Below the pieces are notes generated by a model. It was not told where the DNA came from. It saw only the letters and a list, made by a program, of their open reading frames with translations, and ran no database searches. A stretch of DNA of 64,000 nt from Butyrivibrio sp. Su6 (GTDB lineage Bacteria; Bacillota; Clostridia; Lachnospirales; Lachnospiraceae). The position numbers were made by a program, and so were the translations under genes. Where the stretch lies: contig NZ_FNUR01000008.1 of assembly GCF_900108105.1 (NCBI RefSeq), forward strand, positions 62,001-126,000. Reading direction: 5' to 3'. This document shows positions 9,221-18,670 of this stretch, one piece after another. Position 1 is the first letter of the stretch. Every line of letters starts with the position of its first letter.

Positions 9221-10208
9221 CAGTTATTATCTTGATAAAGGACTGGCTCTGTACAGGTCTTTGGAAAGAGTGACTGATGATTTTAAATTATACATTTATG
9301 CTTTTGATGAGAAGGCACATGAAGTACTGAAGGATATGAAACTTGAGCATGCTGTGATTTTATGCAAGGAAGATTTGGAAGCAGAGTATCCGATTTTGGA
9401 AAAACTAAAAAAGGAGCGTTCTAAAGCAGAGTACAGCTGGACTTGCACGCCTGTTAGCATAGAGTATGTTTTGAATAGTTTTGGGGAGGATAATTGTACC
9501 TATATTGATGCGGACCTCTTCTTTTTCTCAGATCCTGTAGTTCTTTTAGAGGAGATAAAGGCAGCAGGTGCAGGCATTGTAGTTACGCCCCACAGATTTA
9601 CGAATAGTTTAAAGGATAAGAGGCTTCTTAAAAGAAGCGGGAAATATTGTGTGGAGTTCAACTACTTTGATAACTCTCCTGAATCAAGGAAGGCCCTTTC
9701 ATGGTGGAAAGAAAAGTGTTTTGAATGGTGTTATCACATATACGAAAAGGACAGAATGGGAGATCAGAAATATCTGGAAAGATTCCCTGAATTATTTGAA
9801 GGGGTCCATGAACTTAAACATCCAGGAGGTGGTGTTGCTCCTTGGAATCTGGCACAGTATGAGGCGACTACAAATAGTGATGGTAAGGAAATCATGCTAG
9901 TGGAAAAGAAAAACGGAAAAATATTTCCAATTGTCTTTTACCACTTTCAATCAATGCGCTATATAAGCAAAGATTGGATCATTATAAGATCCGAGACACA
10001 TTCCAAGAAAACGAAGGATGCTATATATAGGCCTTATTTGATAGAACTTGAATCTATCAGAAAAGAGCTCAAAAGAAAATATGATATTTCATTTTACGTG
10101 GCTCAGTCCTATGCAAGTAATCCGGTAATCAAATTTGTGCAGAAATACGTTCTTAGATTTAAGATGAAGAGCTTTTCAGATTTGTATGATTTGAGAAAAC
10201 TACGCTGA
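9198..10208 (+). CDS. nucleotide-diphospho-sugar transferase (GT8-like fold)
   Basis: 336 residues from the ATG at 9198; an in-frame TTG at 9186 is an alternative. The start lies inside the end of the acyltransferase gene (23-base overlap). The N-terminus reads MIFTTLFDSYYLDKGLALYRSL, as in enzymes that retrieve a nucleotide sugar. The metal-binding D-x-D is in Y-I-D-A-D-L-F-F-F near residue 103-110, and H-P-G-G-G-V-A-P-W-N near 205-215 resembles the acceptor/metal loop of GT8-like transferases. No membrane segments, so a cytoplasmic transferase. Sugar specificity cannot be read from sequence. Confidence 0.75.
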   Translation: MIFTTLFDSYYLDKGLALYRSLERVTDDFKLYIYAFDEKAHEVLKDMKLEHAVILCKEDLEAEYPILEKLKKERSKAEYSWTCTPVSIEYVLNSFGEDNCTYIDADLFFFSDPVVLLEEIKAAGAGIVVTPHRFTNSLKDKRLLKRSGKYCVEFNYFDNSPESRKALSWWKEKCFEWCYHIYEKDRMGDQKYLERFPELFEGVHELKHPGGGVAPWNLAQYEATTNSDGKEIMLVEKKNGKIFPIVFYHFQSMRYISKDWIIIRSETHSKKTKDAIYRPYLIELESIRKELKRKYDISFYVAQSYASNPVIKFVQKYVLRFKMKSFSDLYDLRKLR

Positions 10209-10244
10209 TTTAATTAAGTAAAATACGAAAGTTGTGGTAGAACA

Positions 10245-11198
10245 TTGTCAAATGCTAATTATGTTCCTGTTGTGGCCTTTGCATATAATAGGGCGGACAA
10301 AATAATAAAGTGCCTTGAGTCTATTGAAAGAAATGAAGAGGCAAAAGAAACAGACCTGATAGTATACTGTGATGGAGCCAAAAGTGAGAAAGGTCTTGTT
10401 AAGGTAGAAAAGACGAGAGAAGCCCTTCGTGCTTATAAGGATAGAGCTGGATTTGCTTCTGTTAAAATAGTGGAAGCACCTAAAAACAAGGGCCTTGCGA
10501 AGTCTATCATAGAAGGCGTAACAGAAGTAGTTGAACAGTATGGAAGCGTCATTGTGGTGGAAGATGACCTTATTGTTTCTGCGAAATTTTTAGAGTACAT
10601 GAATGGAGCCTTGGATTTTTATGAGGAAAATTCCAATGTGGGTGCTATAAGTGGATATACATACCCTTTAGATGGTCTTAAGAATTATAAAAAAGATGTC
10701 TATCTTATGCATAAAGGAGACTGTTGGGGATGGGCCACCTGGAAAGAAGCATGGGACAAGGCATCATGGGCAGATGTTGATTATGATGCGTATTTTAAAG
10801 ATGGAGATCTTAGACGAAAGTTTGAAAATACGGAGAATGGCTGGGATCTTTTGATGGTATTGCAGTATCAAGGGAAAATAAGTTCCTGGGCAGTAAGGTG
10901 GGTACTTAGTCTTTTAAAAAGAAATTTATGGACAGTATATCCAAAAGAAAGCTATGTAACTAATGCCGGGTTTGACGGAAGTGGAACTCATTCAAATAAA
11001 TCTGAGGAAGACCATTATTTTACCAAGCTTGTAACTGATGACAAAAAGTGCAGTTTTGAGTTGTTTGAACCGGATAGGTGCTTGGAAAAAGAAGCTGCCA
11101 GATTTCCAAGAAAAGGTTTTTGGATGGGAGCAAAATACTATTTAAAAAGGATATATGTGACACTCTTTGATCTTAAAAGAGTTATTTTAAACGGATAA
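10245..11198 (+). CDS. GNT-I/GT2-like glycosyltransferase
   Basis: 317 residues from a TTG start; no good ATG exists near the conserved N-terminus (V-V-A-F-A-Y-N-R-A-D). GT-A fold marks: Y-C-D-G-A-K after the first beta strands, N-K-G-L-A-K-S-I (nucleotide-sugar pocket), and V-V-E-D-D-L near residue 106 as the metal-binding acidic motif, followed by G-W-A-T-W near 162. This arrangement matches the GNT-I-like glycosyltransferases often found in bacterial capsule loci. A paralogue lies at 32972-33979. Cytoplasmic. Confidence 0.75.
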   Translation: MSNANYVPVVAFAYNRADKIIKCLESIERNEEAKETDLIVYCDGAKSEKGLVKVEKTREALRAYKDRAGFASVKIVEAPKNKGLAKSIIEGVTEVVEQYGSVIVVEDDLIVSAKFLEYMNGALDFYEENSNVGAISGYTYPLDGLKNYKKDVYLMHKGDCWGWATWKEAWDKASWADVDYDAYFKDGDLRRKFENTENGWDLLMVLQYQGKISSWAVRWVLSLLKRNLWTVYPKESYVTNAGFDGSGTHSNKSEEDHYFTKLVTDDKKCSFELFEPDRCLEKEAARFPRKGFWMGAKYYLKRIYVTLFDLKRVILNG

Positions 11199-11225
11199 CA
11201 TTCATTGGGAGTGATTTTTCTTGTT

Positions 11226-12824
11226 ATGAAAAAGTTTAATTATAAGTATACTGCAACATTTAGTCTTCTGACAGCCACTATTTTTGAAGTGTTGGTGCTT
11301 GTTTATTTTAATATATTTAGAGTAAAAACTGCTGTAGATCAGGATTATGCACAGCTTTTATATCACGCAATGCAGATGGCTGATAACAATAAGCTTCTTT
11401 TGACTAATTGGTTTTATTCGACCACTGCAGAACTTGACTGTCCGATGCTTTTGGCGGTTTTATTTTACAAGGCATTTGGGGATATTTATTTTGCTTTTGC
11501 ACTTTCTAATCTTATCAATATTGCTCTGTGGATATTGACCATTTATGTCCTTATGGAAAATGCCGGTGCTAGCTTAAATAGTAAGCTTGTTGCGATGTGC
11601 CTTGTATTTGCAACATATGATTTTAGTATCCTTGCCTATACCAACATGATGTTTATAAGAGGAAGTCAGTACACTATGAAGGTTCTTATCCCTATAATGT
11701 TTACAACTGTGCTCACCTTTCCAAGCGATAAACAAAAGTCTGGTATAAGTATCTTTTTAAATGTTATGTTCTATATTCTTGCCTTTATTACAGCATTTTC
11801 CAGCGGAATTTATGTTTTTTTGTGTGGCATCTCCCCCATAATAATTTGCATTTTCTTTTTTTATATTTTTAATAAATGCAATAACAAAAGGTTCTATCTG
11901 TGCCATGTGGCAGCAGTTACAGGCGTAACATTATTGGGGCTTTTTTTACAAAGCGCTGCCAATCTTACAGATAAATCAGATGGATTTATGGTGAGGAACG
12001 ATATAGCAATTGTTGAAGCTTTTACCAATTCAATTAGTGATGTGTTCTGGGCTCTTAGAATATTCCCTGACTATCCTGTATCAGTTAATTCATATGAGGC
12101 TATAGGAGTAGTTCTTAGATGGATGGTTATTGCGCTTGTATGTTTTGGATTTATTAGTGTGAAAAAAGCGTTTGCCATTGGGCACTTTGGAAAAGAAAAC
12201 ATTGAGGTGAATAATAGGGAATTTGCTACTACTGCACTGATTTCGGTATTTGTCTTTACAGTACTTCTTTTGACGCTGATTCCATCGAGAATAAGGTATC
12301 AGCTTATAGGAATAATTCCTCTTATGCTGGTGGCTTCTATGAATATCGAAAACTGGGCAAAGGGGCTGTTGGAGAATTACAGAGCTGTTTTTTACTCAGC
12401 GTGTGGAGTGCTACTCATTGCTAACAGTATTTTTAGCTTGAATGTTGATGCGAGGCTATGGCTTAACGGTGAAAAATCTCTTTACCAGGTGAACTATGGC
12501 GTTAATGGAGAGATAAAGAGAATTCTTGATGAAAACGATGCAGATGTGGCGTATGTATATGAAAATAATCAATTAAGAGCAGGGCTTACTTTAACTGATC
12601 CGGATCGTCACTATAAGACTGTGGTTTCTAGTGGCGAGGTATGGATTGGATGGGATAACTACGTGGACATTGACAGAAGGGGGAATCCGGATTTTGGTAA
12701 GAGGAATGCTATTATTTATGATCCTGAAAAGGGTGACAGACCTGAGTATTTTCAGCATTATAGTCTGATTGGGAATGTTGAGCAGTATGAGATTTATTTT
12801 TCGGAAGAGAATGGATTTGAATAG
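11226..12824 (+). CDS. multi-spanning membrane protein, GT-C-like
   Basis: 532 residues from the ATG at 11226; TTG at 11205 and GTG at 11211 are in-frame alternatives, with GGGAG at 11208-11212. About ten transmembrane segments, with an N-terminal loop carrying D-Q-D-Y-A-Q-L-L-Y (an acidic first-loop pattern as in GT-C enzymes). A soluble tail of about 120 residues (from V-N-Y-G-V-N-G-E-I-K) ends the protein. I cannot assign a named family. Immediately downstream is a broken SGNH hydrolase fragment. Confidence 0.55.
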   Translation: MKKFNYKYTATFSLLTATIFEVLVLVYFNIFRVKTAVDQDYAQLLYHAMQMADNNKLLLTNWFYSTTAELDCPMLLAVLFYKAFGDIYFAFALSNLINIALWILTIYVLMENAGASLNSKLVAMCLVFATYDFSILAYTNMMFIRGSQYTMKVLIPIMFTTVLTFPSDKQKSGISIFLNVMFYILAFITAFSSGIYVFLCGISPIIICIFFFYIFNKCNNKRFYLCHVAAVTGVTLLGLFLQSAANLTDKSDGFMVRNDIAIVEAFTNSISDVFWALRIFPDYPVSVNSYEAIGVVLRWMVIALVCFGFISVKKAFAIGHFGKENIEVNNREFATTALISVFVFTVLLLTLIPSRIRYQLIGIIPLMLVASMNIENWAKGLLENYRAVFYSACGVLLIANSIFSLNVDARLWLNGEKSLYQVNYGVNGEIKRILDENDADVAYVYENNQLRAGLTLTDPDRHYKTVVSSGEVWIGWDNYVDIDRRGNPDFGKRNAIIYDPEKGDRPEYFQHYSLIGNVEQYEIYFSEENGFE

Positions 12825-13331
12825 TATATGTGAATATCGCACATTCAGATGTAGACCATGCTAAAATGAGCGCAAAATCAATGTATGAACTGTCCTCCGG
12901 ATGACTTAACACACCCAAATGATTTGGGACATAGTATTTACTTGGAAACTATTACTAAAGTGATAGATGAGCAGGTACAAAATGAAAGAAAGACTTATGA
13001 TGTTAAGACTTATCAATATGACAATTCAATTTGCTTTAGTAGAGCTGATTTTAGGCGCAACGGTCTGAAAAAATTTGAGATAACATTAAAAGAGCCTGTC
13101 ACAGCAGGCATTGGTATCGACCGAAGTTATATGCCTGGTGAAAATGGGATAATAATCTATGTTGACGGAAATCTTGTTTATGATGAGTCTTTTGAATGGA
13201 ATTATGGTTTTGGACAGGAGCATGTTGATAAGGTAGTTGAGGAACCTGTCTATATAGAAAAGAAGATTGTCGTAGAGTTTTCGTCAATAGAACTTGCTAA
13301 ATATTTTAATGGAATTATGCTCAATTATTGA
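12821..13331 (+). pseudogene. SGNH/GDSL hydrolase remnant, 5'-truncated and frameshifted
   Basis: The reading frame from 12821 gives V-N-I-A-H-S-D-V-D-H-A-K-M-S-A-K-S-M-Y-E-L-S-S and then hits TGA. One base over, the frame continues D-D-L-T-H-P-N-D-L-G-H, the block V catalytic D-x-x-H of SGNH esterases, and runs on for about 135 residues to 13331. Removing one base near 12893-12897 would join the halves exactly. The N-terminal catalytic Ser block is missing, cut off where the upstream membrane gene ends. The ~110 residues after the hydrolase end form a beta-rich unassigned tail. It could have been a secreted glycan O-acyl esterase before loss. Confidence 0.7.
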
Positions 13332-13352
13332 TTGAGGCAGGAAAAGGATAAT

Positions 13353-14081
13353 ATGGTGATTATAGTTACCGGAACAATTTCTCCTAGTAAAGATGTAATG
13401 AATCTTGTGCTTACAGATTATAAGGATAGGTTTGAACAATATATACTATGTCTAAGGAAGATGATCGAAGCAAAGCCAGCTGCCAAGATAGTTTTTTGCG
13501 ATAACAGTGGCTTTGGAACTGATGATTTTGCAGAGATTCTGAGACTCGCCAAAGAAAGAAATGTTGAAATGGAGGTCTTGTCATTTGAAGGTGACAGTGC
13601 AGCTGTTTTGAAGCATGGTAAAGGCTATGGTGAAGGTGAAATAATGAAATATGTTCTTGAGAATAGTAAATTGGCCGAGAATGACGATTATCTCATTAAA
13701 ATTACAGGAAGGCTTATAGTGGATAATATAGCCGATATAGTAAAAAAGGTTGATAGAAGAAGAATCTATTTCAATATCCCGAACATACACCGCAAAGATA
13801 TTTATGATACCAGATTATATGCCATGCCAATTAGTGTTTTTAAGGGATATTTCATTGAAGAGTATTGCAAAGTTGATGATGATAGAGGCTATATTCTTGA
13901 ATGTGTTTATAGGGATGCTGTTTTAAGCAATAAATTAACATCTCACAATTTTCCATGCTATCCAAGAATTGTCGGACAAAGCGGAAGTGGTGGGGGAAGG
14001 TATGAATATACCGAATGGAAAAGCAGAATTAGGGATGCACTTAGCATACTTAATTTTTATGGAAGGGTTTGTAAAAAGTGA
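13353..14081 (+). CDS. probable glycosyltransferase of the polysaccharide locus, family uncertain
   Basis: 242 residues, ATG behind AGGAAAAGG; the in-frame TTG at 13332 overlaps the pseudogene stop and has no binding site. No membrane segments. It starts with a beta-strand V-I-I-V-T-G-T-I-S-P, then C-D-N-S-G-F and, near residue 107-113, D-Y-L-I-K-I-T-G-R. The K-I-T-G-R motif is seen in small GT-A-like capsular transferases. The stop overlaps the next start (GTGA), so the two are translationally coupled. From here on the DNA becomes more AT-rich. Function is inferred from position and the motif. Confidence 0.5.
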   Translation: MVIIVTGTISPSKDVMNLVLTDYKDRFEQYILCLRKMIEAKPAAKIVFCDNSGFGTDDFAEILRLAKERNVEMEVLSFEGDSAAVLKHGKGYGEGEIMKYVLENSKLAENDDYLIKITGRLIVDNIADIVKKVDRRRIYFNIPNIHRKDIYDTRLYAMPISVFKGYFIEEYCKVDDDRGYILECVYRDAVLSNKLTSHNFPCYPRIVGQSGSGGGRYEYTEWKSRIRDALSILNFYGRVCKK

Positions 14082-14986
14082 ATATACAGAAACTATATGA
14101 GGCAACATTGAGGCACAAAAATGCAATGATTTCTTCATTACATTACAAAGTGAATAAAGGCATAGTGAACATATTTTATCCAATACTGGGAAATTGTGGG
14201 AATGGTATTGATAACGATAGTAATGTAATTATTTCTCTAACTAGCTATCCTGCGAGAATTGATACAGTTCATTTAACAATCACAACACTTCTTAATCAGA
14301 CATTAAAGCCAAAAAAAGTAATATTATGGCTCGCTGAGGATCAGTTTCCTAACAAAGAAGGTGGTTTGCCAAAAAAGTTGTTGGAACTTAAAAAACATGG
14401 GCTTACTATTAAATTTTGCGATGATTTGCGTCCTCACAAAAAGTATTACTATACGATGAAAGAAAACCCTGATTCATATGTTATAACTGTTGATGATGAT
14501 ATTTTCTATCCGGAGAATCTTGTAGAAGCATTGATGGCTACATCAGAGCAATACCCGGATACTGTTGTTTGTACATGGGGACATGAGTTTGTTCCCGATG
14601 AAAATGGCGATGTATTTTCTGCTGATAAGTGGGAGCACTCTGAGGATGGAAGATATCCATCATATTATCTTATTCCTACAGGAGTTGGAGGAGTGCTTTA
14701 TCCACCTCATTGTATTTCTGATGAAGTATTTAACAAAGAGGCTATTATAAAGCTTTGCTTAAATGCTGATGATTTATGGCTTAAGTCTATGGGGCTTTTG
14801 AATAACAAAAAAGCTGTTAGAATTAACAAACCTGCAAAGGTTTACTTTTCAATACTTAAGACTCAGAAAACAGGTTTATTCTATTTAAATGCCTTGGAAG
14901 ATAAAAATTCAGTGGCTTGGAGAAATATTGTGGAAGCATACCCTTTTGTGAGAGAAGGGCTAGTCTGTAAAGATTGCAAATTATAG
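14078..14986 (+). CDS. glycosyltransferase, GT-A fold
   Basis: 302 residues from GTG inside the stop of the preceding gene. The core begins I-I-S-L-T-S-Y-P-A-R-I-D-T-V, then T-L-L-N-Q-T-L-K-P-K-K-V-I-L-W-L-A, and has V-I-T-V-D-D-D-I-F-Y-P near residue 130-140, the acidic metal-binding motif. W-G-H-E-F and a G-V-G-G-V-L-Y-P-P patch follow, then N-A-D-D-L-W-L, a frequent acidic acceptor-side motif. These are typical of GT2-like transferases in capsule loci. No membrane segment. Specificity unknown. Confidence 0.75.
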   Translation: MNIQKLYEATLRHKNAMISSLHYKVNKGIVNIFYPILGNCGNGIDNDSNVIISLTSYPARIDTVHLTITTLLNQTLKPKKVILWLAEDQFPNKEGGLPKKLLELKKHGLTIKFCDDLRPHKKYYYTMKENPDSYVITVDDDIFYPENLVEALMATSEQYPDTVVCTWGHEFVPDENGDVFSADKWEHSEDGRYPSYYLIPTGVGGVLYPPHCISDEVFNKEAIIKLCLNADDLWLKSMGLLNNKKAVRINKPAKVYFSILKTQKTGLFYLNALEDKNSVAWRNIVEAYPFVREGLVCKDCKL

Positions 14987-14996
14987 AGGGAATAAT

Positions 14997-17393
14997 ATGG
15001 CTAAAAAAGCATTTAAAGTGAAAAATAATCTGTATATATGCAGTTTTGCTATTCCAATTATATGTTTACTACTCACAGGTGTGGTTTGTGGTGTGGGCGT
15101 AGGTGATAAAAGTGTCCTTACATGGGATGCTTCGGGACAGTATATTAATTTCTTTTTATATCTGCATAGTATCCTTAATGGTAATTCAAATGAGGTTTTC
15201 TGGTCTTTATCAATTACTCCTGGTGCAAATAATATATTGTTAATGGCCTACTATTTGCTAAGCCCATTAAACTTGATTGTTGTATTTTTTGATAAGTATT
15301 CATTACCATACGCATTTATGATTATCCAGCTAGTAAAAATAGGTTTGGCCGGACTATTTATGTATATATATCAGATACATACTTATGATGTTGAATCAAA
15401 CAAGGAAAAAAGAGTATTTTTTCTTATAACTTCAACATGTTATGCACTGTGTGGATTTTCTGTGGTTTATATGTCCGATATTATGTGGCTGGATGCCTTT
15501 TTTGCGTTCCCTTTATTAGCAGATGGAATAAGAAAAATAGTCAATAATAGGGGGGCTAATCAGTACTTTTGGCTTCTTTTATATAGTATCTTGTCCAATT
15601 TTTATATTGGTTATATGGTTGCTATTTTTAGCTTTTTGCTCTTTATATTTTTTTTCATCAGAAAGGCTTGTGAAGGAGATACTCATATAAAAAAAGTAGA
15701 ATATTATAGAATAGCCAAAGACTATATATGTTATTCGGTTTTGTCTGTTGGTGCTTCTATGGTATTGTTATTGCCGTTGGTATATCAAATGAGTAGAAGC
15801 GCACATGGAGGGGCATATGATCGTTATCATCAATTAACAATAGAGTGCTTGATTTTATTGATTATTCCATGCATTTTTTTGGCGCTTTTTTATATTGATA
15901 AAACCATAGATAAAAAGATTAAAACAGCCTGGAATGGAATCGTAAAAATAGTATCTGTAACAGCTATTATCCCATTAGTGTGGAAGATTATACAAAAATT
16001 AGCTTACATGGGTTGGCTGGATAAAAGATTGTTAAGCTGGCCTCTTCAATTATTTATTGGAGTATCAGATTATGAAAAAATATTCACATATGAAGTGGCT
16101 AACCTATATATGGGTATTCTTCCGGCGGTGTTACTCATTTTTTATGCGATGGATAAAAGAGTTGACAAAAAGAGAAAGTATATTGATTTGACTTTTTTGA
16201 TAGTATTATTGTGTATTCTTACTTTTTATGATTTGAATTTAGCGATTCATGGGTTAAAGTTTCCCGGTGGTTCACCACATAGATGGGTATTCGTTATTAC
16301 TTTTTTTGTAATAAGCATAATTTCTGAGTATTATGTAGATTATGGATTTATGCACCTAAAAAAAGAATTGAATTTCACGACATTGGTTGTATGGTGCGCG
16401 GTATTTTTGGTGGCAATTAAGATTTATCATGAATATACAATGAATTTTTTACATAAGAATTATATTATTATTTCTTTTATATTTGTGGCTTTATATTTGC
16501 TGATTCTTCATTTTAGAGAGGTAAAAAAATGGATTATTTCGTCCGCAGTAGTAGTTTTGATCATTGAAATTTCGCTTAATATGTATGGAATGTTAAGATG
16601 TTACTCTTATTTACCTTATAGTGAGTACAAGAATGCAATTGCTGAATTAGAGGAGATTGCTGCAATTATTGATGATCCTGATTGGTTTAGAACAGAGATA
16701 AATATTCCGTTAGATAAATATAACTATGCAGTTCCATTCAATACTGTAACGCACTATAGTTCAGCTAACACTGAAGACAACATGGTTTTTATGGCTAAGA
16801 TGGGATTTGCAGAAGAAAATGACACTTATTTCTTGAATTGCAATTTGCTAGCGAAATCAGAAATAGATAGTTTTTTAGGAATAAGATACATAATAACAGA
16901 TGACAAACTTAATAAGAAGGGTTACTCACTTTTATACAAAGCGTCGGACAAAGAGTTTTATATATACAAGAATGATAGGTCAATACCCATGGTGTTTCCT
17001 GCAAATTCAGATATCGGAGAATCGGATTATTTAATGGGAGTAGACGAAAATGTTATTGAAGATTTAGTTAGTGATCATGTTAATGATAAAAATATAATTA
17101 GTAAAAAACCTTTTTCTCATTATAATTCATCAGTTAATAGTGATGAAAAGAATAACTCATTATACTTTCTGATTCCATATGATAAAGGATGGAGAGTCTT
17201 TGTTGATGGGGAAAAAGTCTCTATAGAAAAAGCATTTGGCTATTATATGAAAACAGAAAGTATTGAACCAGGAGTTCATGATGTGGAATTTAGGTATGTT
17301 CCGCCATACCTTGTAGAAGGAGCAGTCTTATCATGTGCCTTTTTGATAATCTTTTTGATACTTAATAGGTACAATAGGAGAAGATGTCAGTAG
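14997..17393 (+). CDS. YfhO-family membrane protein
   Basis: 798 residues, ATG behind AGAGGGAATAAT. About 13 membrane segments. The first extracytoplasmic loop has G-D-K-S-V-L-T-W-D-A-S-G-Q-Y-I, matching the YfhO signature with its acidic residues, then L-S-P-L-N-L-I-V-V-F-F near 90-100. A beta-rich C-terminal region (G-W-R-V-F-V-D-G-E-K-V and R-Y-V-P-P-Y near the end) precedes a last membrane segment, also typical of the family. YfhO is a GT-C enzyme that glycosylates lipoteichoic acid or other surface polymers from undecaprenyl-phosphate sugar. Its 3' end overlaps the convergent polymerase gene by 63 bases. Confidence 0.85.
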   Translation: MAKKAFKVKNNLYICSFAIPIICLLLTGVVCGVGVGDKSVLTWDASGQYINFFLYLHSILNGNSNEVFWSLSITPGANNILLMAYYLLSPLNLIVVFFDKYSLPYAFMIIQLVKIGLAGLFMYIYQIHTYDVESNKEKRVFFLITSTCYALCGFSVVYMSDIMWLDAFFAFPLLADGIRKIVNNRGANQYFWLLLYSILSNFYIGYMVAIFSFLLFIFFFIRKACEGDTHIKKVEYYRIAKDYICYSVLSVGASMVLLLPLVYQMSRSAHGGAYDRYHQLTIECLILLIIPCIFLALFYIDKTIDKKIKTAWNGIVKIVSVTAIIPLVWKIIQKLAYMGWLDKRLLSWPLQLFIGVSDYEKIFTYEVANLYMGILPAVLLIFYAMDKRVDKKRKYIDLTFLIVLLCILTFYDLNLAIHGLKFPGGSPHRWVFVITFFVISIISEYYVDYGFMHLKKELNFTTLVVWCAVFLVAIKIYHEYTMNFLHKNYIIISFIFVALYLLILHFREVKKWIISSAVVVLIIEISLNMYGMLRCYSYLPYSEYKNAIAELEEIAAIIDDPDWFRTEINIPLDKYNYAVPFNTVTHYSSANTEDNMVFMAKMGFAEENDTYFLNCNLLAKSEIDSFLGIRYIITDDKLNKKGYSLLYKASDKEFYIYKNDRSIPMVFPANSDIGESDYLMGVDENVIEDLVSDHVNDKNIISKKPFSHYNSSVNSDEKNNSLYFLIPYDKGWRVFVDGEKVSIEKAFGYYMKTESIEPGVHDVEFRYVPPYLVEGAVLSCAFLIIFLILNRYNRRRCQ

Positions 17394-18536
17394 TTTTCCA
17401 ATATAAACTCCGAATACAGGTAATAGTATATTTCTTCCGATGTATCTGGATACGAAAGTGGCTTCAATGATTGTGTATACACCTAGTGATAGTATTAATA
17501 GTACTGTCCATAAGTCTTTTTGTTTCCAGCAACACCATAAGAAAACTATTATTAGCAGAGTAATTATGCTACCAGGGATAATGCCGTACCAATAAAAAAT
17601 ACGAACCCATCCCATGTCGAAGTATTCTGTACTGGCACTATTTGAGAATAAACTCCAAGTTTCAAGTGATCCGCTATGCCTGTCGTTGCTGTAATACAGA
17701 TAATAGATTCTATTGGTGAGGAGATTATCGAGTCTTTTTATCCAGTAGTCACGATCTCCTTCTTTCAAAAAAACTGTAAGATAGCTGTTTTTTGCTGCAA
17801 ATATTGAACAGGCAACACTAAATATAGGGACAATTAGGCAGCTGATAACATATGGTAAATAATTATTTTTGATATTTGGGAATATATGTAAATAAACAGC
17901 AGCTAATATTGTGACTAAACCGATGACCATAGCTGTTCTAGTGGAGGTCAATAAGTATAATCCGATTATACTAAAAAAAACAGCACCAAAATGCCATATT
18001 TTGACCTCTTTTCCGTACAACCATATCCATAGAAGAAGAATAACGTAGGCGCTACTAAATAAAGAATTAGGATGGCCAAATCCTAGTACATATCTAAGCT
18101 CTTCTGTATTTCCTCTTCCAAAATCTGAAATGATATATATATCACCAAGTACGTTAGTTAGCGAAAGGAGAATTATAGTTGTGTAGCCAATTATACAAAC
18201 GTAAAATATGTATTTCATAGTTTTTTCTATGTTTACATCCCTAGATGCCATAATAAATGTGGCATATCTAAGTAATTCATTTTTACCTGTCAATTTGTAG
18301 CAAACTGCTGTAAATACCCAAGTTAAACATAATATAATCCATTCTTTTTTGCTATGTTTCATTAGTATAACTGCAAGTAAAGTGATGGCAAAGGTGAGCC
18401 GAAACACATAACTTTCATATGGAAAACTAATCTCACTTTTTTCTATTAACATTAGAAATAACTCAATGCTAAGTGATAAATAGAAAAGATAGTTTACTAG
18501 AATATTAAGTTTAGTATGGGTTCTAGCAATTGCCAT
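17331..18536 (-). CDS. O-antigen polymerase/ligase-like membrane protein (Wzy-like)
   Basis: 401 residues, ATG behind AAGGAGCATATTAAA. About eleven membrane segments. A large extracytoplasmic loop near residues 250-300 contains R-L-D-N-L-L-T-N-R-I, a pattern seen in Wzy/EpsG-like polymerases where a D-x-L-L-x-x-R stretch follows a membrane helix. T-S-T-R-T-A-M-V-I-G near 195-205 matches the R-T motif of WaaL/Wzy proteins. The polymerase at 37640-39190 has the same layout (L-L-H-N-R-F-N-Y-A). It is the only minus-strand gene in this stretch and runs head-on into the YfhO gene. Proposed role: polymerisation of exported repeat units. Confidence 0.7.
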   Translation of the reverse strand: MAIARTHTKLNILVNYLFYLSLSIELFLMLIEKSEISFPYESYVFRLTFAITLLAVILMKHSKKEWIILCLTWVFTAVCYKLTGKNELLRYATFIMASRDVNIEKTMKYIFYVCIIGYTTIILLSLTNVLGDIYIISDFGRGNTEELRYVLGFGHPNSLFSSAYVILLLWIWLYGKEVKIWHFGAVFFSIIGLYLLTSTRTAMVIGLVTILAAVYLHIFPNIKNNYLPYVISCLIVPIFSVACSIFAAKNSYLTVFLKEGDRDYWIKRLDNLLTNRIYYLYYSNDRHSGSLETWSLFSNSASTEYFDMGWVRIFYWYGIIPGSIITLLIIVFLWCCWKQKDLWTVLLILSLGVYTIIEATFVSRYIGRNILLPVFGVYIGKLLTSSPIVPIKYQKDYQKGT

Positions 18537-18655
18537 TTTAATATGCTCCTTAAATGCGCATTTTAAGTGTTGCTTCTAATATTAACACATTATGTTCTAT
18601 ATGGTAAAATAAATGGTCTGATGACGGCGAGAGAATATACATTGGGGCATATACA
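18537..18655. promoter_or_regulatory. divergent intergenic region, presumed promoters
   Basis: 119 bases between the minus-strand polymerase and the plus-strand GT-C run. It is AT-rich. TTGCTT at 18572-18577 with TATGTT downstream is a possible + promoter but the spacing is short. No operator or hairpin is evident. Confidence 0.25.
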
Positions 18656-18670
18656 ATGAAAGGAAAATTT

